64,000 nt of DNA. It comes from Mycolicibacterium moriokaense. Its GTDB lineage: Bacteria > Actinomycetota > Actinomycetes > Mycobacteriales > Mycobacteriaceae. The translations under genes and the position numbers were made by a program. The stretch spans positions 1,860,001 to 1,924,000 of the forward strand of contig NZ_AP022560.1 in assembly GCF_010726085.1 (NCBI RefSeq), written 5' to 3'. Under the pieces are notes generated by a model. The model saw only the letters and a list, made by a program, of their open reading frames with translations, made no database searches and was not told where the DNA came from. Positions 33,117-44,487 of this stretch are shown piece after piece; within the stretch, counting starts at the first letter, position 1, and every line of letters begins with the position of its first letter.

Positions 33117-33508
33117 GCGAGTCATTTCCGGTGCCCGACCCGAGCGCGGCTTCGGCGCCGTTCTGGGCGGGGACCCGCGAACACCAACTGATGATGCAGC
33201 GATGCGAATCCTGTTCACGGCTCGTCTGGTATCCACGGCACCTGTGCCCGCGCTGTGGTGATTTCTCGCTGCAATGGGAGCAGCTCTCGGGGCACGGCAC
33301 CGTCTACGCGGTGAGTGTGCACCACCGGCCCGCGCACCCGGCATTCGCCGACCGGGTGCCGTACTCGGTCGTGCTGGTGGACCTCGACGAGGGCGCGCGC
33401 ATCATGTCGAACGTGTTCGGCTCGCCGCCGAGCGTCGGGGACGCCGTATCGGTCGCGTGGCTACCCCTCGACGACGGACGCAACCTGCCGACCTTCGAGC
33501 CGCGATGA
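33113..33508 (+). CDS. DUF35 OB-fold/zinc-ribbon protein
   Basis: This 131-aa protein has an N-terminal zinc ribbon (CESC, then CPRC ten residues later) and a C-terminal OB-fold (GTVYAVSVHHRPAHPAFADR, YSVVLVDLDEGARIMSNVFG). It is the partner of Ltp-type aldolases and related to the DUF35 domain of ChsH2. GTG 33113 overlaps the Ltp stop. It probably forms a complex with the preceding protein and binds the acyl-CoA. Confidence 0.85.
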   Translation: MSESFPVPDPSAASAPFWAGTREHQLMMQRCESCSRLVWYPRHLCPRCGDFSLQWEQLSGHGTVYAVSVHHRPAHPAFADRVPYSVVLVDLDEGARIMSNVFGSPPSVGDAVSVAWLPLDDGRNLPTFEPR

Positions 33509-33906
33509 GCACCGACGAACTGCGACGCATCCGCGAGGACATCGTTGCGCGCCACGTCGCAGGCGAGAACGATCGGGACCTAGAGGCGGTGATGGCCACC
33601 TTTAGCCACCCGCGATACGAAATCGTGCCCAGTGCAACGGTTTACGACGGCGATGCGGCGGTCCGGCAGATGATCCTGCAGCAGTGGGACGAACTGCCGT
33701 GGATGCACTACGCCGCCGAGGGCGTCTACCACGGCGCCGACGGCTTGATCGTGGAGACCAGAACGACGTGCCCGGGCACCGAGTTCGACATGCTCAGCGT
33801 CAACCTGTTCGGTTTCGACGAAGACCGGCTGGTGCTTGAGCGATGCTATTTCGATCGGATGCTGTTCGCCGAGCAACTGAAGACGGTGCACGGGCAGAAC
33901 GATTGA
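33505..33906 (+). CDS. SnoaL/NTF2-like protein
   Basis: This 133-aa protein of NTF2 size (MSTDELRRIREDIVARHVAG) has FSHPRYEIVPSATVYDGDA and a final strand set (DRLVLERCYFDRMLFAEQLK). ATG 33505 overlaps the DUF35 stop (ATGA). It is the fifth gene of the operon, which runs ligase-Ltp-DUF35-SnoaL after the luciferase-like gene. It may act as a small hydratase or isomerase. A polyketide-cyclase-like role is the usual annotation; the sequence gives no catalytic proof. Confidence 0.8.
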   Translation: MSTDELRRIREDIVARHVAGENDRDLEAVMATFSHPRYEIVPSATVYDGDAAVRQMILQQWDELPWMHYAAEGVYHGADGLIVETRTTCPGTEFDMLSVNLFGFDEDRLVLERCYFDRMLFAEQLKTVHGQND

Positions 33907-33931
33907 ACAGATTTCGTCATGTTGTAGAATC
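33900..33931. promoter_or_regulatory. Promoter region with CGATTGAACAGATT motif
   Basis: The motif CGATTGAACAGATTTCG starts in the end of the SnoaL gene and lies 48 nt ahead of the E1 gene. The inverted copy CGGAATCTGTTCAATCG is at 29322-29338 (16 of 17 identical). It is followed here by TTGTAGAATCG. A common operator for the two operons is likely. Confidence 0.45.
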
Positions 33932-33963
33932 GTGCAGCCGAAGTGCGCGGGCAAGGAGACTCA

Positions 33964-35981
33964 ATGGCCACCCAGTTGGACACCGAGGCGCAATCATCGA
34001 CCAGCGATCGCGCCATCGAGTTGTACCGCCTGATGAGCAAGGTTCACTACGCCGATCAACGCGTCCGAAAGGCCTTGTCCTCTGGCGAAATCGCGATGAG
34101 CTACTGGCCGGTCGACGGTCAAGAGGCGATGTCGGCGGGTGCGGCGCTGGCGCTGTCCGATTCCGACCAACTCGTGGCCACCTATCGAGGGCTGGGCGAT
34201 GTCGTCGCGAAGGGGATCGACCTGGCCGCCTATTTCGGCGAGATCCTCGGTCGTGAAACCGGTCTTTCGAAAGGTAAGGCCGGCGCCATGGGGATCTCTG
34301 ATCCCGACCACGGGATCGCATGGACCACCGGCATCGTGGGGGCGGGACCGCTCATCGCCAACGGTATCGCGTTGGCCGCGTCGATCCGCAAGACCGGGCA
34401 GGTCGTGCTGGTCAGTTTCGGCGACGGCGCCACCAGCATCGGCTACGTCCACGAGGCGATGAACATGGCGGCGGTGTGGTCGCTGCCTGTCGTGTTCCTC
34501 TGTCAGAACAACGCGTGGGCGGAGTCCACGGCGATGTCGCGGTACACCAGGACGGCCCGGTTCTCGGACCGCGCCGCCGGCTACGGGATGCCGGGCGTGA
34601 CGGTTGACGGCACCGATCCCCACGCCGTTTATGACGCGGTGTCGGAGGCCGTCGCGCGTGCACGGTCGGGCGGGGGGCCCACCTTTGTGGAGGCCGTGGC
34701 CTATCGGTTGCAGGGCCACTACTTCGGCGATGCGATGGGCTATGCCGACCCCGACGAGTTGGCGGCCAAGCGCGCCGACCCCCCGTTCGCGCGGTACCGC
34801 CAGCGTCTTATTGATGACGGGGTCGCCACCAGTGATGCGCTTGATGCAATCGACGCGGAGGCAACGGAGGAGATCGAGACAGCGTTCGCCGCGGCCCGCG
34901 ATGCCGGCTTCGTCGGCGTCGACGAACTGACCCGTGATGTGTTCTCGGACAACGGATCTGAACTGTCCATCCACAGAGGCGAACGCGTGTCCCTGCCCGG
35001 CGGGGACACCGAGGATCTTGGCCTCGTCCAGGCGATCCACCGCACCCTCGACCGTGCGATGGCCTCTGATGATTCGATCATCCTGCTCGGTGAGGACATC
35101 GGCGATCCCTCCGGCGGAGGCATGTTCAAGATCACGGCCGGTCTCTCGACAAAGTACGGCGAGAACCGGGTGCTCGACACCCCGATCGCGGAGTCGTCGA
35201 TCATTGGCGCCGCCCTCGGCGCGTCACTGGCCGGTCTGCGCCCCGTCGCCGAACTGATGTTCATGGACTTTCTCGGTGTGGCCATGGATCAGATCGCCAA
35301 TCACGCCGCCAAGGTCCGCTATTTGTCCGGTGGCCGCCGCGGTGCCCCGCTGGTGATCCGCACGATGGTGGGAACCGCTGCCGGACCGCAACATTCGCAG
35401 GCGTTCGAGGCCTGGGCGATGCACACGCCGGGACTCAAGGTGGTCTGGCCCAGTACTGCTGCCGATGCGGCAGGACTGCTCAACGCGTGCCTGCGGGAGA
35501 ACGACCCGTGCCTGTTCATCGAATCCATGAAGCTCTACTACGGCGGTGGCAAGGGTCCGGTCCCGGTCGCCGATTACGTCATCCCGCTCGGTCAGGCCGA
35601 CATCAAGCGGTCGGGCACCGACGTCACCATCTGCACGTACGGCGTGATGGTGCACGCCGCGCTGGAAGCGGCGAAAGAGTTGGAGAGCAAAGGTGTTTCA
35701 GCGGAGGTCATCGATCTCCGCACACTGGTGCCGCTCGACCTCGCGACCGTGTTGGAATCCGTTGGTAAGACCAAACGCCTTGTGGTCGCGCATGAATCGG
35801 TCGGCTTCTGCGGGCCGGGTGCCGAGATCGCGGCCGCCGTCGGCACCGAGCTGTTCGGAGAGTTGGCGGCGCCGGTACAGCGGGTCGCGGGGACGTACAC
35901 CCCGGTGCCTCGGGCCGCAACGTTGGAGGCGGCGTGCCGTCCGGGTGCCGCCCAGCTCGTCGAAGCGATCGGGAGGATCGT

Positions 35982-35985
<4 letters not shown>
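33964..35985 (+). CDS. Fused E1alpha-E1beta 2-oxoacid dehydrogenase component
   Basis: This 673-aa protein starts at ATG 33964 (AAGGAG 6 nt ahead). Residues 1-330 form an E1alpha-like TPP-binding domain (ALALSDSDQLVATYRGLGD, GDGATSIGYVHEAMNMAAVW, CQNNAWAESTAMS). Residues 345-670 are E1beta-like (EDIGDPSGGGMF, DTPIAESSIIGAALGASLAG, LMFMDFLGVAMDQIANHAAK). It decarboxylates a 2-oxoacid (or acetoin-like) substrate and passes the acyl group to lipoate. Alpha and beta are normally separate genes or fused only in some lineages. It is followed by a free lipoyl domain (GTGA overlap). Confidence 0.88.
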
Positions 35986-38038
<2,053 letters not shown>

Positions 38039-38063
38039 GCGCGTGCCCACCAGGCGAGGACCT

Positions 38064-38120
38064 TTGACATCGGGTTTTCCACTTCGTAGAGTAGCGCCAC
38101 AACTTTTTTACTTCGTATAG
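38064..38120 (+). promoter_or_regulatory. Promoter with direct repeats before P450
   Basis: TTGACA (38064-38069) lies 17 bp ahead of TAGAGT (38087-38092), a good sigma-70-type pair. ACTTCGTAGAG (38081-38091) overlaps the -10 region and is repeated as ACTTCGTATAG at 38110-38120, about 29 bp downstream. The second repeat covers the probable start of transcription. Regulator binding to both copies would control the P450 gene. Confidence 0.55.
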
Positions 38121-38179
38121 TTCGTCTCGGCGCAGCGGTCGAGCGCGCGCGGTCGGCGGGACAGCTCGTAGGAGTGCAT

Positions 38180-39445
38180 ATGACAACGTCCGAAGCGCAG
38201 ACTGCGGGGCTCGGTTCGATCAACCTGCTCGCCCAGGCATGGGCCAATGGTGCGCCGTACGACCAATTCGGTCTGCTTCGCGAGCACGCGCCGGTGTTCT
38301 GGCACGAAGAGCCGGGCGGCGGGCCTGCGGACAAGCCGCGCGGTCCGGGCTTCTGGGCGATCACCAAGCACGCCGACATCAAGGACGCCAGCCACGACTT
38401 CGAGACGTTCTCGACCGAACGCGGGGGAGTGATGATCCCCGATATGAGCGAGGTTGAGATCGACGCGATGCGTCAGACGATCTTGGGCATGGACCCGCCC
38501 AAGCACACTCGCTACCGGAAACTCATCTCGCGCGGATTCACCCCGCGCATGATCCGAAAGCTCATGGACGACATCGAACTACGCGCGGCGAAGGTGGTCG
38601 ATGACGTATGTGAACGTGGTGAGTGCGAATTCGTCGAGGACATCGCGGCCAAGGTTCCTGTCCAGATGATCTGCGAAATGATGGGGCTCGATCCGGCGTT
38701 GTGGGACCGGTTCATCGAGCTGTCGGACGGATGTGTCGGTTCACCGGACGATCCCGACTACACCGGAGGCGCCGACGGACCGGTGATGGCGTCCGCCGAG
38801 ATCTACCTGCTCGCCAACGAAGCCGCGACGGACCGGCGCAAGAATCCGCGCGACGATCTGATGACCGGACTCGTCCAGGCGGAGATCGACGGCGAGCGCC
38901 TCACCGATATGGAGCTCAACCTCTTCTTCCTCACGCTGGTGGTCGCTGGAAACGAAACCACGCGCAACATCATCAACCACTCCATGCTCGCGTTGATCGA
39001 GCGGCCGGACCAAGCGCAGAAACTTCGCGACGACCCGTCCCTGTGGGATACCGCGGTAGAAGAGATGCTGCGTTGGGGTCATCCCATTCACAACCTGAGG
39101 CGGACGGCTACACGCGATACGGAGATTCGCGGTGTACCCATTCGCGAGGGGGACAAGGTGGTCCTCTACTACGCATCCGGCAACTTCGACACGGATGTGT
39201 TCGAAAATCCGGAACGTTTCGATGTCACCCGAACACCGAACGACCACTTGACGTTTGGCGGCGGGGGTACGCACTTCTGCCTCGGGGCAAACCTTGCCAG
39301 AGCGGAAACGCGTGCAATGATGCGCCAACTTGTCGAGCGGCTCCCCGATATCCAGCTGGCCGGACCGGTTGAGCGCCTTCATTCCGACTTCGTTCACGGC
39401 ATCAAGAAGATGCCCGTGACTTTCACGCCACAAAGGGCAAAGTAG
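38180..39445 (+). CDS. Cytochrome P450
   Basis: This 421-aa P450 starts at ATG 38180 (MTTSEAQTAGLGSINLLAQA), with AGGAG 5 nt ahead; GTG 38174 is an alternative. The I-helix is VVAGNETTRN, the ExxR site EEMLRWG, and the heme loop FGGGGTHFCLGANLARAE with Cys367. The sequence HNLRRTATRDTEI and a Gly-rich linker before it resemble steroid-hydroxylating CYP125/142-like groups, but the family cannot be fixed without a search. Monocistronic, with its own promoter. Confidence 0.9.
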   Translation: MTTSEAQTAGLGSINLLAQAWANGAPYDQFGLLREHAPVFWHEEPGGGPADKPRGPGFWAITKHADIKDASHDFETFSTERGGVMIPDMSEVEIDAMRQTILGMDPPKHTRYRKLISRGFTPRMIRKLMDDIELRAAKVVDDVCERGECEFVEDIAAKVPVQMICEMMGLDPALWDRFIELSDGCVGSPDDPDYTGGADGPVMASAEIYLLANEAATDRRKNPRDDLMTGLVQAEIDGERLTDMELNLFFLTLVVAGNETTRNIINHSMLALIERPDQAQKLRDDPSLWDTAVEEMLRWGHPIHNLRRTATRDTEIRGVPIREGDKVVLYYASGNFDTDVFENPERFDVTRTPNDHLTFGGGGTHFCLGANLARAETRAMMRQLVERLPDIQLAGPVERLHSDFVHGIKKMPVTFTPQRAK

Positions 39446-39470
39446 CGGAAGCCGCAGAAGCGCAGACTGC

Positions 39471-40382
39471 TCATCCCCCGTCTGCCGCCGTGCGGTCGGA
39501 GACGAAGACCTGTCGGATCATCGTCTTGACGGCATCGGTGAGGGGCAGCGACAACCCGTGTGCGGCCCCGAGACGAATTGCCGCGTCGAGGTCTTTGGCA
39601 GCGACGCTGACGGCGTTGTCCGCACGCTCGGTGGACATCTCCACAGTCCCTTTGTCGATCGCGTTGCGGACCTCGAGCATCTTCAACGGTTGTGGATGCT
39701 TCGCCTCGGTTTCGTGCATCGCGGCCAGGAAGGTGTCCGCCTCAACTCCGGCGCCCGCAGCGAGTGTCGCCGCTTCGTCGACCGCTACCCAGGTGCAGTA
39801 GGTGACCAGGTTTCGGGCGATCTTCAATGTCATCCCGGAACCGACTGGGCCGCAGTGCACTACGGCGCGGGTGAAGTCGGCGAGCACCGGCATTGCACGC
39901 GACACGATGTCGTCCGGTCCGCCGACCAAAGCGACCACCGCGTTGTGCGCCGCTTGATCACCCGGCGTCACACCGCAGTCAAGCAGATGTACGCCACTGC
40001 GGGCGCAGAGGTCTGCCGACTCCCGCACCGCTGACACGGCGATAGTCGAGAGAATCACCACGATGAGGCCGGGTCTCGCGCCAGCCAGAACTCCGTCCGG
40101 CGCAAGAAGCACTTCGCGGACCTGGGCCTCGTCGAACACCGCCACCAACACCACATCGCACTTGCTGGCGAGGTCGGCTGCCGACGATACCGGCTCGGCC
40201 ACGCCCGGTGTCGTGATCACAGCATCCGGTCGGCTGTCGAAAACAACCGGAATCCGTCCCCGTCGTGCCAGGCTGGCCGCCACCCCGGCCCCGATCGCCC
40301 CTAACCCCACGATGCCGACCGTGAGATCGTCGGCCGGCCGCGATCCGCTCGAGTTCGGTACGCGGGTGGACCATTCGGTCAT
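39471..40382 (-). CDS. NAD-binding 6-phosphogluconate-dehydrogenase-like protein
   Basis: This 303-aa protein starts at ATG 40382 (MTEWSTRVPNSSGSRPADDL), with AGGAAG 9 nt ahead. It has a Rossmann motif VGIVGLGAIGAGVAASLARR and the C-terminal catalytic helix GPVGSGMTLKIARNLVTYCT with its Lys. It belongs to the 3-hydroxyisobutyrate-dehydrogenase-like group, which oxidises 3-hydroxyacids. A relative lies at 50480-51331. It is divergent from the GMC oxidoreductase. Confidence 0.83.
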   Translation of the reverse strand: MTEWSTRVPNSSGSRPADDLTVGIVGLGAIGAGVAASLARRGRIPVVFDSRPDAVITTPGVAEPVSSAADLASKCDVVLVAVFDEAQVREVLLAPDGVLAGARPGLIVVILSTIAVSAVRESADLCARSGVHLLDCGVTPGDQAAHNAVVALVGGPDDIVSRAMPVLADFTRAVVHCGPVGSGMTLKIARNLVTYCTWVAVDEAATLAAGAGVEADTFLAAMHETEAKHPQPLKMLEVRNAIDKGTVEMSTERADNAVSVAAKDLDAAIRLGAAHGLSLPLTDAVKTMIRQVFVSDRTAADGG

Positions 40383-40489
40383 CGGGTCGTCTTCCTTCCT
40401 CAGCGCCAGGACGATTCGGATCGATGACGATCGGACTGACTCCGGAAAACCTGCCGGCTTACCGGCGAGGAGTCCCGCAGAATCGTTGT

Positions 40490-40512
40490 ACAGCGTACAG
40501 ATAGCTGTGTAC
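40490..40512. promoter_or_regulatory. Palindromic element GTACAG-ATAG-CTGTGTAC
   Basis: GTACAG (40495-40500), ATAG, CTGT and GTAC (to 40512) form an imperfect inverted repeat, preceded by another TACAGC at 40489-40494. GTACAG is also the half-site of the perfect palindrome at 57912-57928. It lies in the 245-bp gap between the dehydrogenase (minus) and the GMC gene (plus). Confidence 0.45.
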
Positions 40513-40627
40513 GATCGGGCAGACATTCGCGATCACCCGCCCGTCTCAAGTCATCGGGCGCAACGCCCTCTGAGGGGCAGCGCCACGGCTGGTCGAGCGT
40601 CGGACTGACCTGATCGGAGGTTGGGGT

Positions 40628-42226
40628 GTGAGCTCGTACGACTACATCGTGGTTGGTGCGGGGTCGGCAGGTTGTGTCCTTGCCAACCGGCTCAGCGTCG
40701 ATTCCGCATATCGGGTGCTGCTGATCGAGGCCGGCGGATCGGACCGCAATCCCGCGGTCGCAATGCCCAAGGGCTTCGCGTTTCTGATGAACAACCCGCG
40801 CTACGTATGGGAGTACGACACCGAACCGTTCGGACCGTACCGGCAGACGGAGCACTGGATTCGCGGAAAGATGATCGGTGGCTCGAGTTCGCTCAACGGC
40901 ACGGTCTACAACCGCGGTTCACAAGCGGACTACGACGACCTCGTCGCACGCGGCAACAGCGGCTGGGGCTGGAACGAGATGCTACGGATCTTCCGGACCA
41001 TCGAGAACCACAGTCTCGGAGAGTCCGAGATGCGCGGCAGCGGCGGGCCTCTCGGCGTCAGTGTGAATCGCACAGGCGAGAAGGTGTCGGAGGCGCTGAT
41101 GGATGCCGCAAGCACGCTCGGTATCAAACGCGTCGACGATGTCAACGCTTGTGACGACGAGCGCACGGGCTATGCGCCGGCCACCATCTGGAAAGGTAAA
41201 CGGGTGAGTTCGGCCAAGGCGTTTCTTCATCCGGCCGCCAAGCGTCCCAACCTCACCATCCTGAAGGACGCCACTGCCACCCGGGTGATCTTCGACGGCG
41301 ACCGTGCCGCTGGCGTCGCGGTGACATCCGCGGCGGGTGGTGAGGAGGAGATCCTGGCGAACCGTGAGGTGATCCTGTCAGCAGGCAGCATTGCCACACC
41401 CAAGCTGCTGCAGCTGTCCGGCATTGGGCCTCGTGAGGTGCTCACTTCAGCAGGGGTGGATCTTCGCGTCGACAGCCCGCGTGTCGGTGAGGGCCTACAC
41501 GAGCATCGGTGTTTCCCGCTGCAGATGCGATTGCAGGAGACCAAGGGATACAACAAGATTCTGTCCTCACCGCTCGGTCAGGCCCGCGCTGGCCTCCGCT
41601 ACCTGTTGTCGAAGAGGGGTCCGGTCTCGACACCGGCATATGACATGTTGACCTTCATCCGGGCTGATGCGGCCAGCGAGCGCCCCGACGCGCAGGTGCT
41701 GATGACGCCGTTCTCGCTCGGCGTGGGCGCCGTCGACGGCAAGATCGAAACCCGCCCCGGTCTGTCGCTGCTGGGGTTCGTGTTGCGTCCGACAAGCGAG
41801 GGGTCGGTGCGAATCCTCTCGCCCGATCCCACGCGGCCGCCACGGGTAGAGGTCAGCTACGTCGACACCGACTACGACCGCAAGGTCTCGGTGGCCATGT
41901 TCCGCCGGATGCGGGACATCGTGGCTCAGCATCCGATTGCCGACATGTTGTTCAGCGAGATCGAGCCTGGCGCCGCAGTCGAGGATGACGACAGCATCGT
42001 GCGGGCCGGGATGCTGTACGGCGGGACCGGGTACCACGCGTCGGGGGCGTGTGCGATGGGCCCGTCGGACGACGACGCTCTCGACGAGCGGCTTCGGGTT
42101 CGGGGCGTTTCCGGGCTTCGGGTCGTGGACGTGTCGATCATGCCGACGATGGTGTCGGGCAACCTGAACGGCCCGATCATGGCCATGGCCTGGAGGGCCG
42201 CGGAGATGATCCTCGAAGATGCGTAG
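40628..42226 (+). CDS. GMC-family FAD oxidoreductase
   Basis: This 532-aa protein starts at GTG 40628, with GGAGG 8 nt ahead. It has the FAD-binding N-terminus DYIVVGAGSAGCVLANRLS, the GMC signature HWIRGKMIGGSSSLNGTVYN, the second one in ILSAGSIATPKLLQLSGIGP, and active-site His in GYHASGACAMG followed by SGNLNGPIMAMAWRAAEMI. It oxidises a primary or secondary alcohol (choline-dehydrogenase-like class). The product would be an aldehyde or ketone that could feed later steps. Confidence 0.9.
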   Translation: MSSYDYIVVGAGSAGCVLANRLSVDSAYRVLLIEAGGSDRNPAVAMPKGFAFLMNNPRYVWEYDTEPFGPYRQTEHWIRGKMIGGSSSLNGTVYNRGSQADYDDLVARGNSGWGWNEMLRIFRTIENHSLGESEMRGSGGPLGVSVNRTGEKVSEALMDAASTLGIKRVDDVNACDDERTGYAPATIWKGKRVSSAKAFLHPAAKRPNLTILKDATATRVIFDGDRAAGVAVTSAAGGEEEILANREVILSAGSIATPKLLQLSGIGPREVLTSAGVDLRVDSPRVGEGLHEHRCFPLQMRLQETKGYNKILSSPLGQARAGLRYLLSKRGPVSTPAYDMLTFIRADAASERPDAQVLMTPFSLGVGAVDGKIETRPGLSLLGFVLRPTSEGSVRILSPDPTRPPRVEVSYVDTDYDRKVSVAMFRRMRDIVAQHPIADMLFSEIEPGAAVEDDDSIVRAGMLYGGTGYHASGACAMGPSDDDALDERLRVRGVSGLRVVDVSIMPTMVSGNLNGPIMAMAWRAAEMILEDA

Positions 42227-42289
42227 GCCGAGCCAACGCGACATACCAGCAATCAATTTCCATACAGCACATACAGATGGGAAGTCGCC

Positions 42290-43513
42290 ATGACCGCGGT
42301 AATGCGAGGAATCCGTGTCTTGGAGGTGGCCGAGCACACGTTCGTGCCCGCCGCTTCGGCGATCCTGTCCGACTGGGGTGCGGACGTTATCAAGATCGAA
42401 CCGGCCGAGCGGGGCGATGCGATGCGCGGCATCATGTCGTCGGGAAACATGCGCCTGGACGGTGGCGCGTGGCATCCGCTGCTGCAACACTCCAACCGCG
42501 GAAAGCGCAGTCTTGGACTCGATTTGAGCTCTGCTGAAGGGCTGAACATCCTCTACAAGCTGGCCGCGACGTGTGACGTGTTCCTGACGAACAAGCTGCC
42601 TGCCGTGCGGACCAAGCTGCGCATCGACGTCGAGGACATCCGCGCGGTCAACCCGAAGATCGTCTATGTGCGGGGTTCCGGATACGGATCGCGCGGGCCG
42701 GAGGCGGACCGCGGTGGGTACGACACCCTCGGCTACTGGTGTCGCGCCGGAGTGGCTTACGGGGCCAAGCCGGTTGAAATGGACACGATCACGGGTCAGC
42801 CGGCACCGGCATATGGCGACTCGATAGGAGCCATGACCATCGCCGGCGGCATCTCCGCGGCGCTGCTTCACCGCGAGCGCACGGGTGAGGCACCCGTAGT
42901 CGACGTTTCGCTATTGGCGACCGGGATGTGGGCGATGGGCGCAGCGATCGCCCTTTCTCACGAACTGAATACTCCGTGGGGCCAATTTCCGGTAGGCACC
43001 GATATCGGCAATCCGTTGACGGCGATCTATCAAACCTCCGACGGACGCTGGTTGCAGCTGGCGTGTCTTCAGGGATTCCATTACTGGCCCGAGACCTGCC
43101 GGGTGATGGATCTTCCTGAGCTCGTCGAAGACGAACGATTCGCCGATCATGAGTCCTTCCGGGCCAACAGCGCGATCGCGAGAGCCATTCTGGAGGAACG
43201 GTTTGCGACCGCCACCCTGGCGGAGTGGAAGCAGCGCCTTGCCGACTTTCGCGGCCAATGGTCGCCCGTGCAGGACCCCATTGAGGTGAAGAGCGATCCA
43301 CAGGTCGTAGCGAACGGCTATATCGTTGACGCGGAATCCGCTGCGGGGGACAGGCATCCGTTGGTCGCCACGCCTGTGCAGTTCGACGAGGCCCCATCGC
43401 CGACACGGCGGGCGCCGGATTTCAACGAACACGGCGATTCGATACTGGCCGACGAACTCGGTCTGGACTGGGACACCATCGTCGACTTGAAGGTCAAAGG
43501 GGTCGTGGCATGA
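42290..43513 (+). CDS. CaiB/BaiF-family CoA transferase
   Basis: This 407-aa class III CoA transferase opens MRGIRVLEVAEHTFVPAASA, followed by SDWGADVIKIEPAERGD. The likely catalytic Asp lies in PAYGDSIGAMTIAGG. It has AIYQTSDGRWLQLACLQGF and LADFRGQWSPVQDP. It transfers CoA from a thioester to a free acid, which avoids ATP use, or may act as a racemase. It follows the GMC gene by 63 nt in the same direction and precedes a TetR gene. Confidence 0.88.
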   Translation: MTAVMRGIRVLEVAEHTFVPAASAILSDWGADVIKIEPAERGDAMRGIMSSGNMRLDGGAWHPLLQHSNRGKRSLGLDLSSAEGLNILYKLAATCDVFLTNKLPAVRTKLRIDVEDIRAVNPKIVYVRGSGYGSRGPEADRGGYDTLGYWCRAGVAYGAKPVEMDTITGQPAPAYGDSIGAMTIAGGISAALLHRERTGEAPVVDVSLLATGMWAMGAAIALSHELNTPWGQFPVGTDIGNPLTAIYQTSDGRWLQLACLQGFHYWPETCRVMDLPELVEDERFADHESFRANSAIARAILEERFATATLAEWKQRLADFRGQWSPVQDPIEVKSDPQVVANGYIVDAESAAGDRHPLVATPVQFDEAPSPTRRAPDFNEHGDSILADELGLDWDTIVDLKVKGVVA

Positions 43514-43582
43514 CTGGTGTCTCCGGGCGCCTAGCTGGCGATCAGGGGCGTTGGAAAATCGTCGAGCCGATACACTGCGACG

Positions 43583-44299
43583 ATGGCCGAGGACCGCGAA
43601 TCCACCGCACCCAGCGGTGAGTTGCCCGTCGTCGGCCAGCGACAAGAGACCCGCTGGCGCAAGCGTTCGGCAGAGCGCGCGACCCGTCAGGTGCGGACGA
43701 AAGCCGAGGCTCGAAGCGATCACTTCCTGAAGATCGCGCTCGATCTGCTCAGCGAGGGCGGCACCGACAATCTGTCGGTGCGTAAAGTGGTCGACCGGTC
43801 GGGGATGTCACTGCGTTCGTTCTATCAATCATTCAGCGGGACAGACGATTTGTTCCTCGCCATCTACGAGGAAGCCACGTTGGGTGGTCTCGATCGCCAG
43901 CTTGACGCGGTCGCGAAAGCAGGCGACGACCCGATGGACCGCCTGCGTGCCTTCATGGAGGCGGAATGGATCGTACTGGAACAGTCGTCAGAGATGCTCC
44001 GACGCTCGCTGGTCGTGTACCACCACCGGCTGAGCGAGACCAAGCCGGCTGAACTCGCCGCTCTGTTGGAGCCTCAACACGCCGCGCTGACCGAACTCCT
44101 CGGGCAGTGCCGCGCCCGCGGGTTGCGGGGGCCTGATCTCGATGACTCGGTGACCGCATCGCTTCTCATCCACTTGATGATGGAAATGCTCCAAGCACGG
44201 GTCCTGAGCTTCGAAGTCGGCGCCAACAGCATTTCCGCGGACCGGGTTTGGGAGTTCGTGCAGTCGGCGTTCTTCACCGCGGGCGACGAGTGCGGGTGA
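43583..44299 (+). CDS. TetR-family transcriptional regulator
   Basis: This 238-aa regulator has a basic N-terminal extension (RWRKRSAERATRQVRTKAEA) followed by the TetR helix-turn-helix (NLSVRKVVDRSGMSLRSFYQ). It has a ligand domain of normal length ending in FVQSAFFTAGDECG. It is in the same direction as the CaiB gene (69 nt before) and as the amidohydrolase operon (188 nt after). It could repress either; the AGAAC-ACC-GTTCT palindrome downstream is a candidate site. Confidence 0.85.
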   Translation: MAEDRESTAPSGELPVVGQRQETRWRKRSAERATRQVRTKAEARSDHFLKIALDLLSEGGTDNLSVRKVVDRSGMSLRSFYQSFSGTDDLFLAIYEEATLGGLDRQLDAVAKAGDDPMDRLRAFMEAEWIVLEQSSEMLRRSLVVYHHRLSETKPAELAALLEPQHAALTELLGQCRARGLRGPDLDDSVTASLLIHLMMEMLQARVLSFEVGANSISADRVWEFVQSAFFTAGDECG

Positions 44300-44431
44300 T
44301 CAACGAAGCTGCCGGCGACCGGCACTGCTGATATCCCGCTGCCGCTAGGTCGCCGACTTGGACCTGTAATCGGACTTCGAGGCAAAACTGCCGATTTTCT
44401 GCGCGAAACAGCCTCGTTGGCCTACTGTGTG

Positions 44432-44444
44432 AGAACACCGTTCT
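44432..44444. promoter_or_regulatory. AGAAC-ACC-GTTCT palindrome before amidohydrolase operon
   Basis: The 13-bp inverted repeat lies 43 nt ahead of the first amidohydrolase gene in a 188-bp gap. AAC and GTT half-sites resemble TetR-type steroid regulators (KstR uses AACnnGTT) but the spacing is one base longer. The preceding TetR gene is the closest candidate binder. Confidence 0.5.
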
Positions 44445-44487
44445 TCATTTCTGAATACACCGATCCGTAGGCCGGAGGAGAGTTGCC

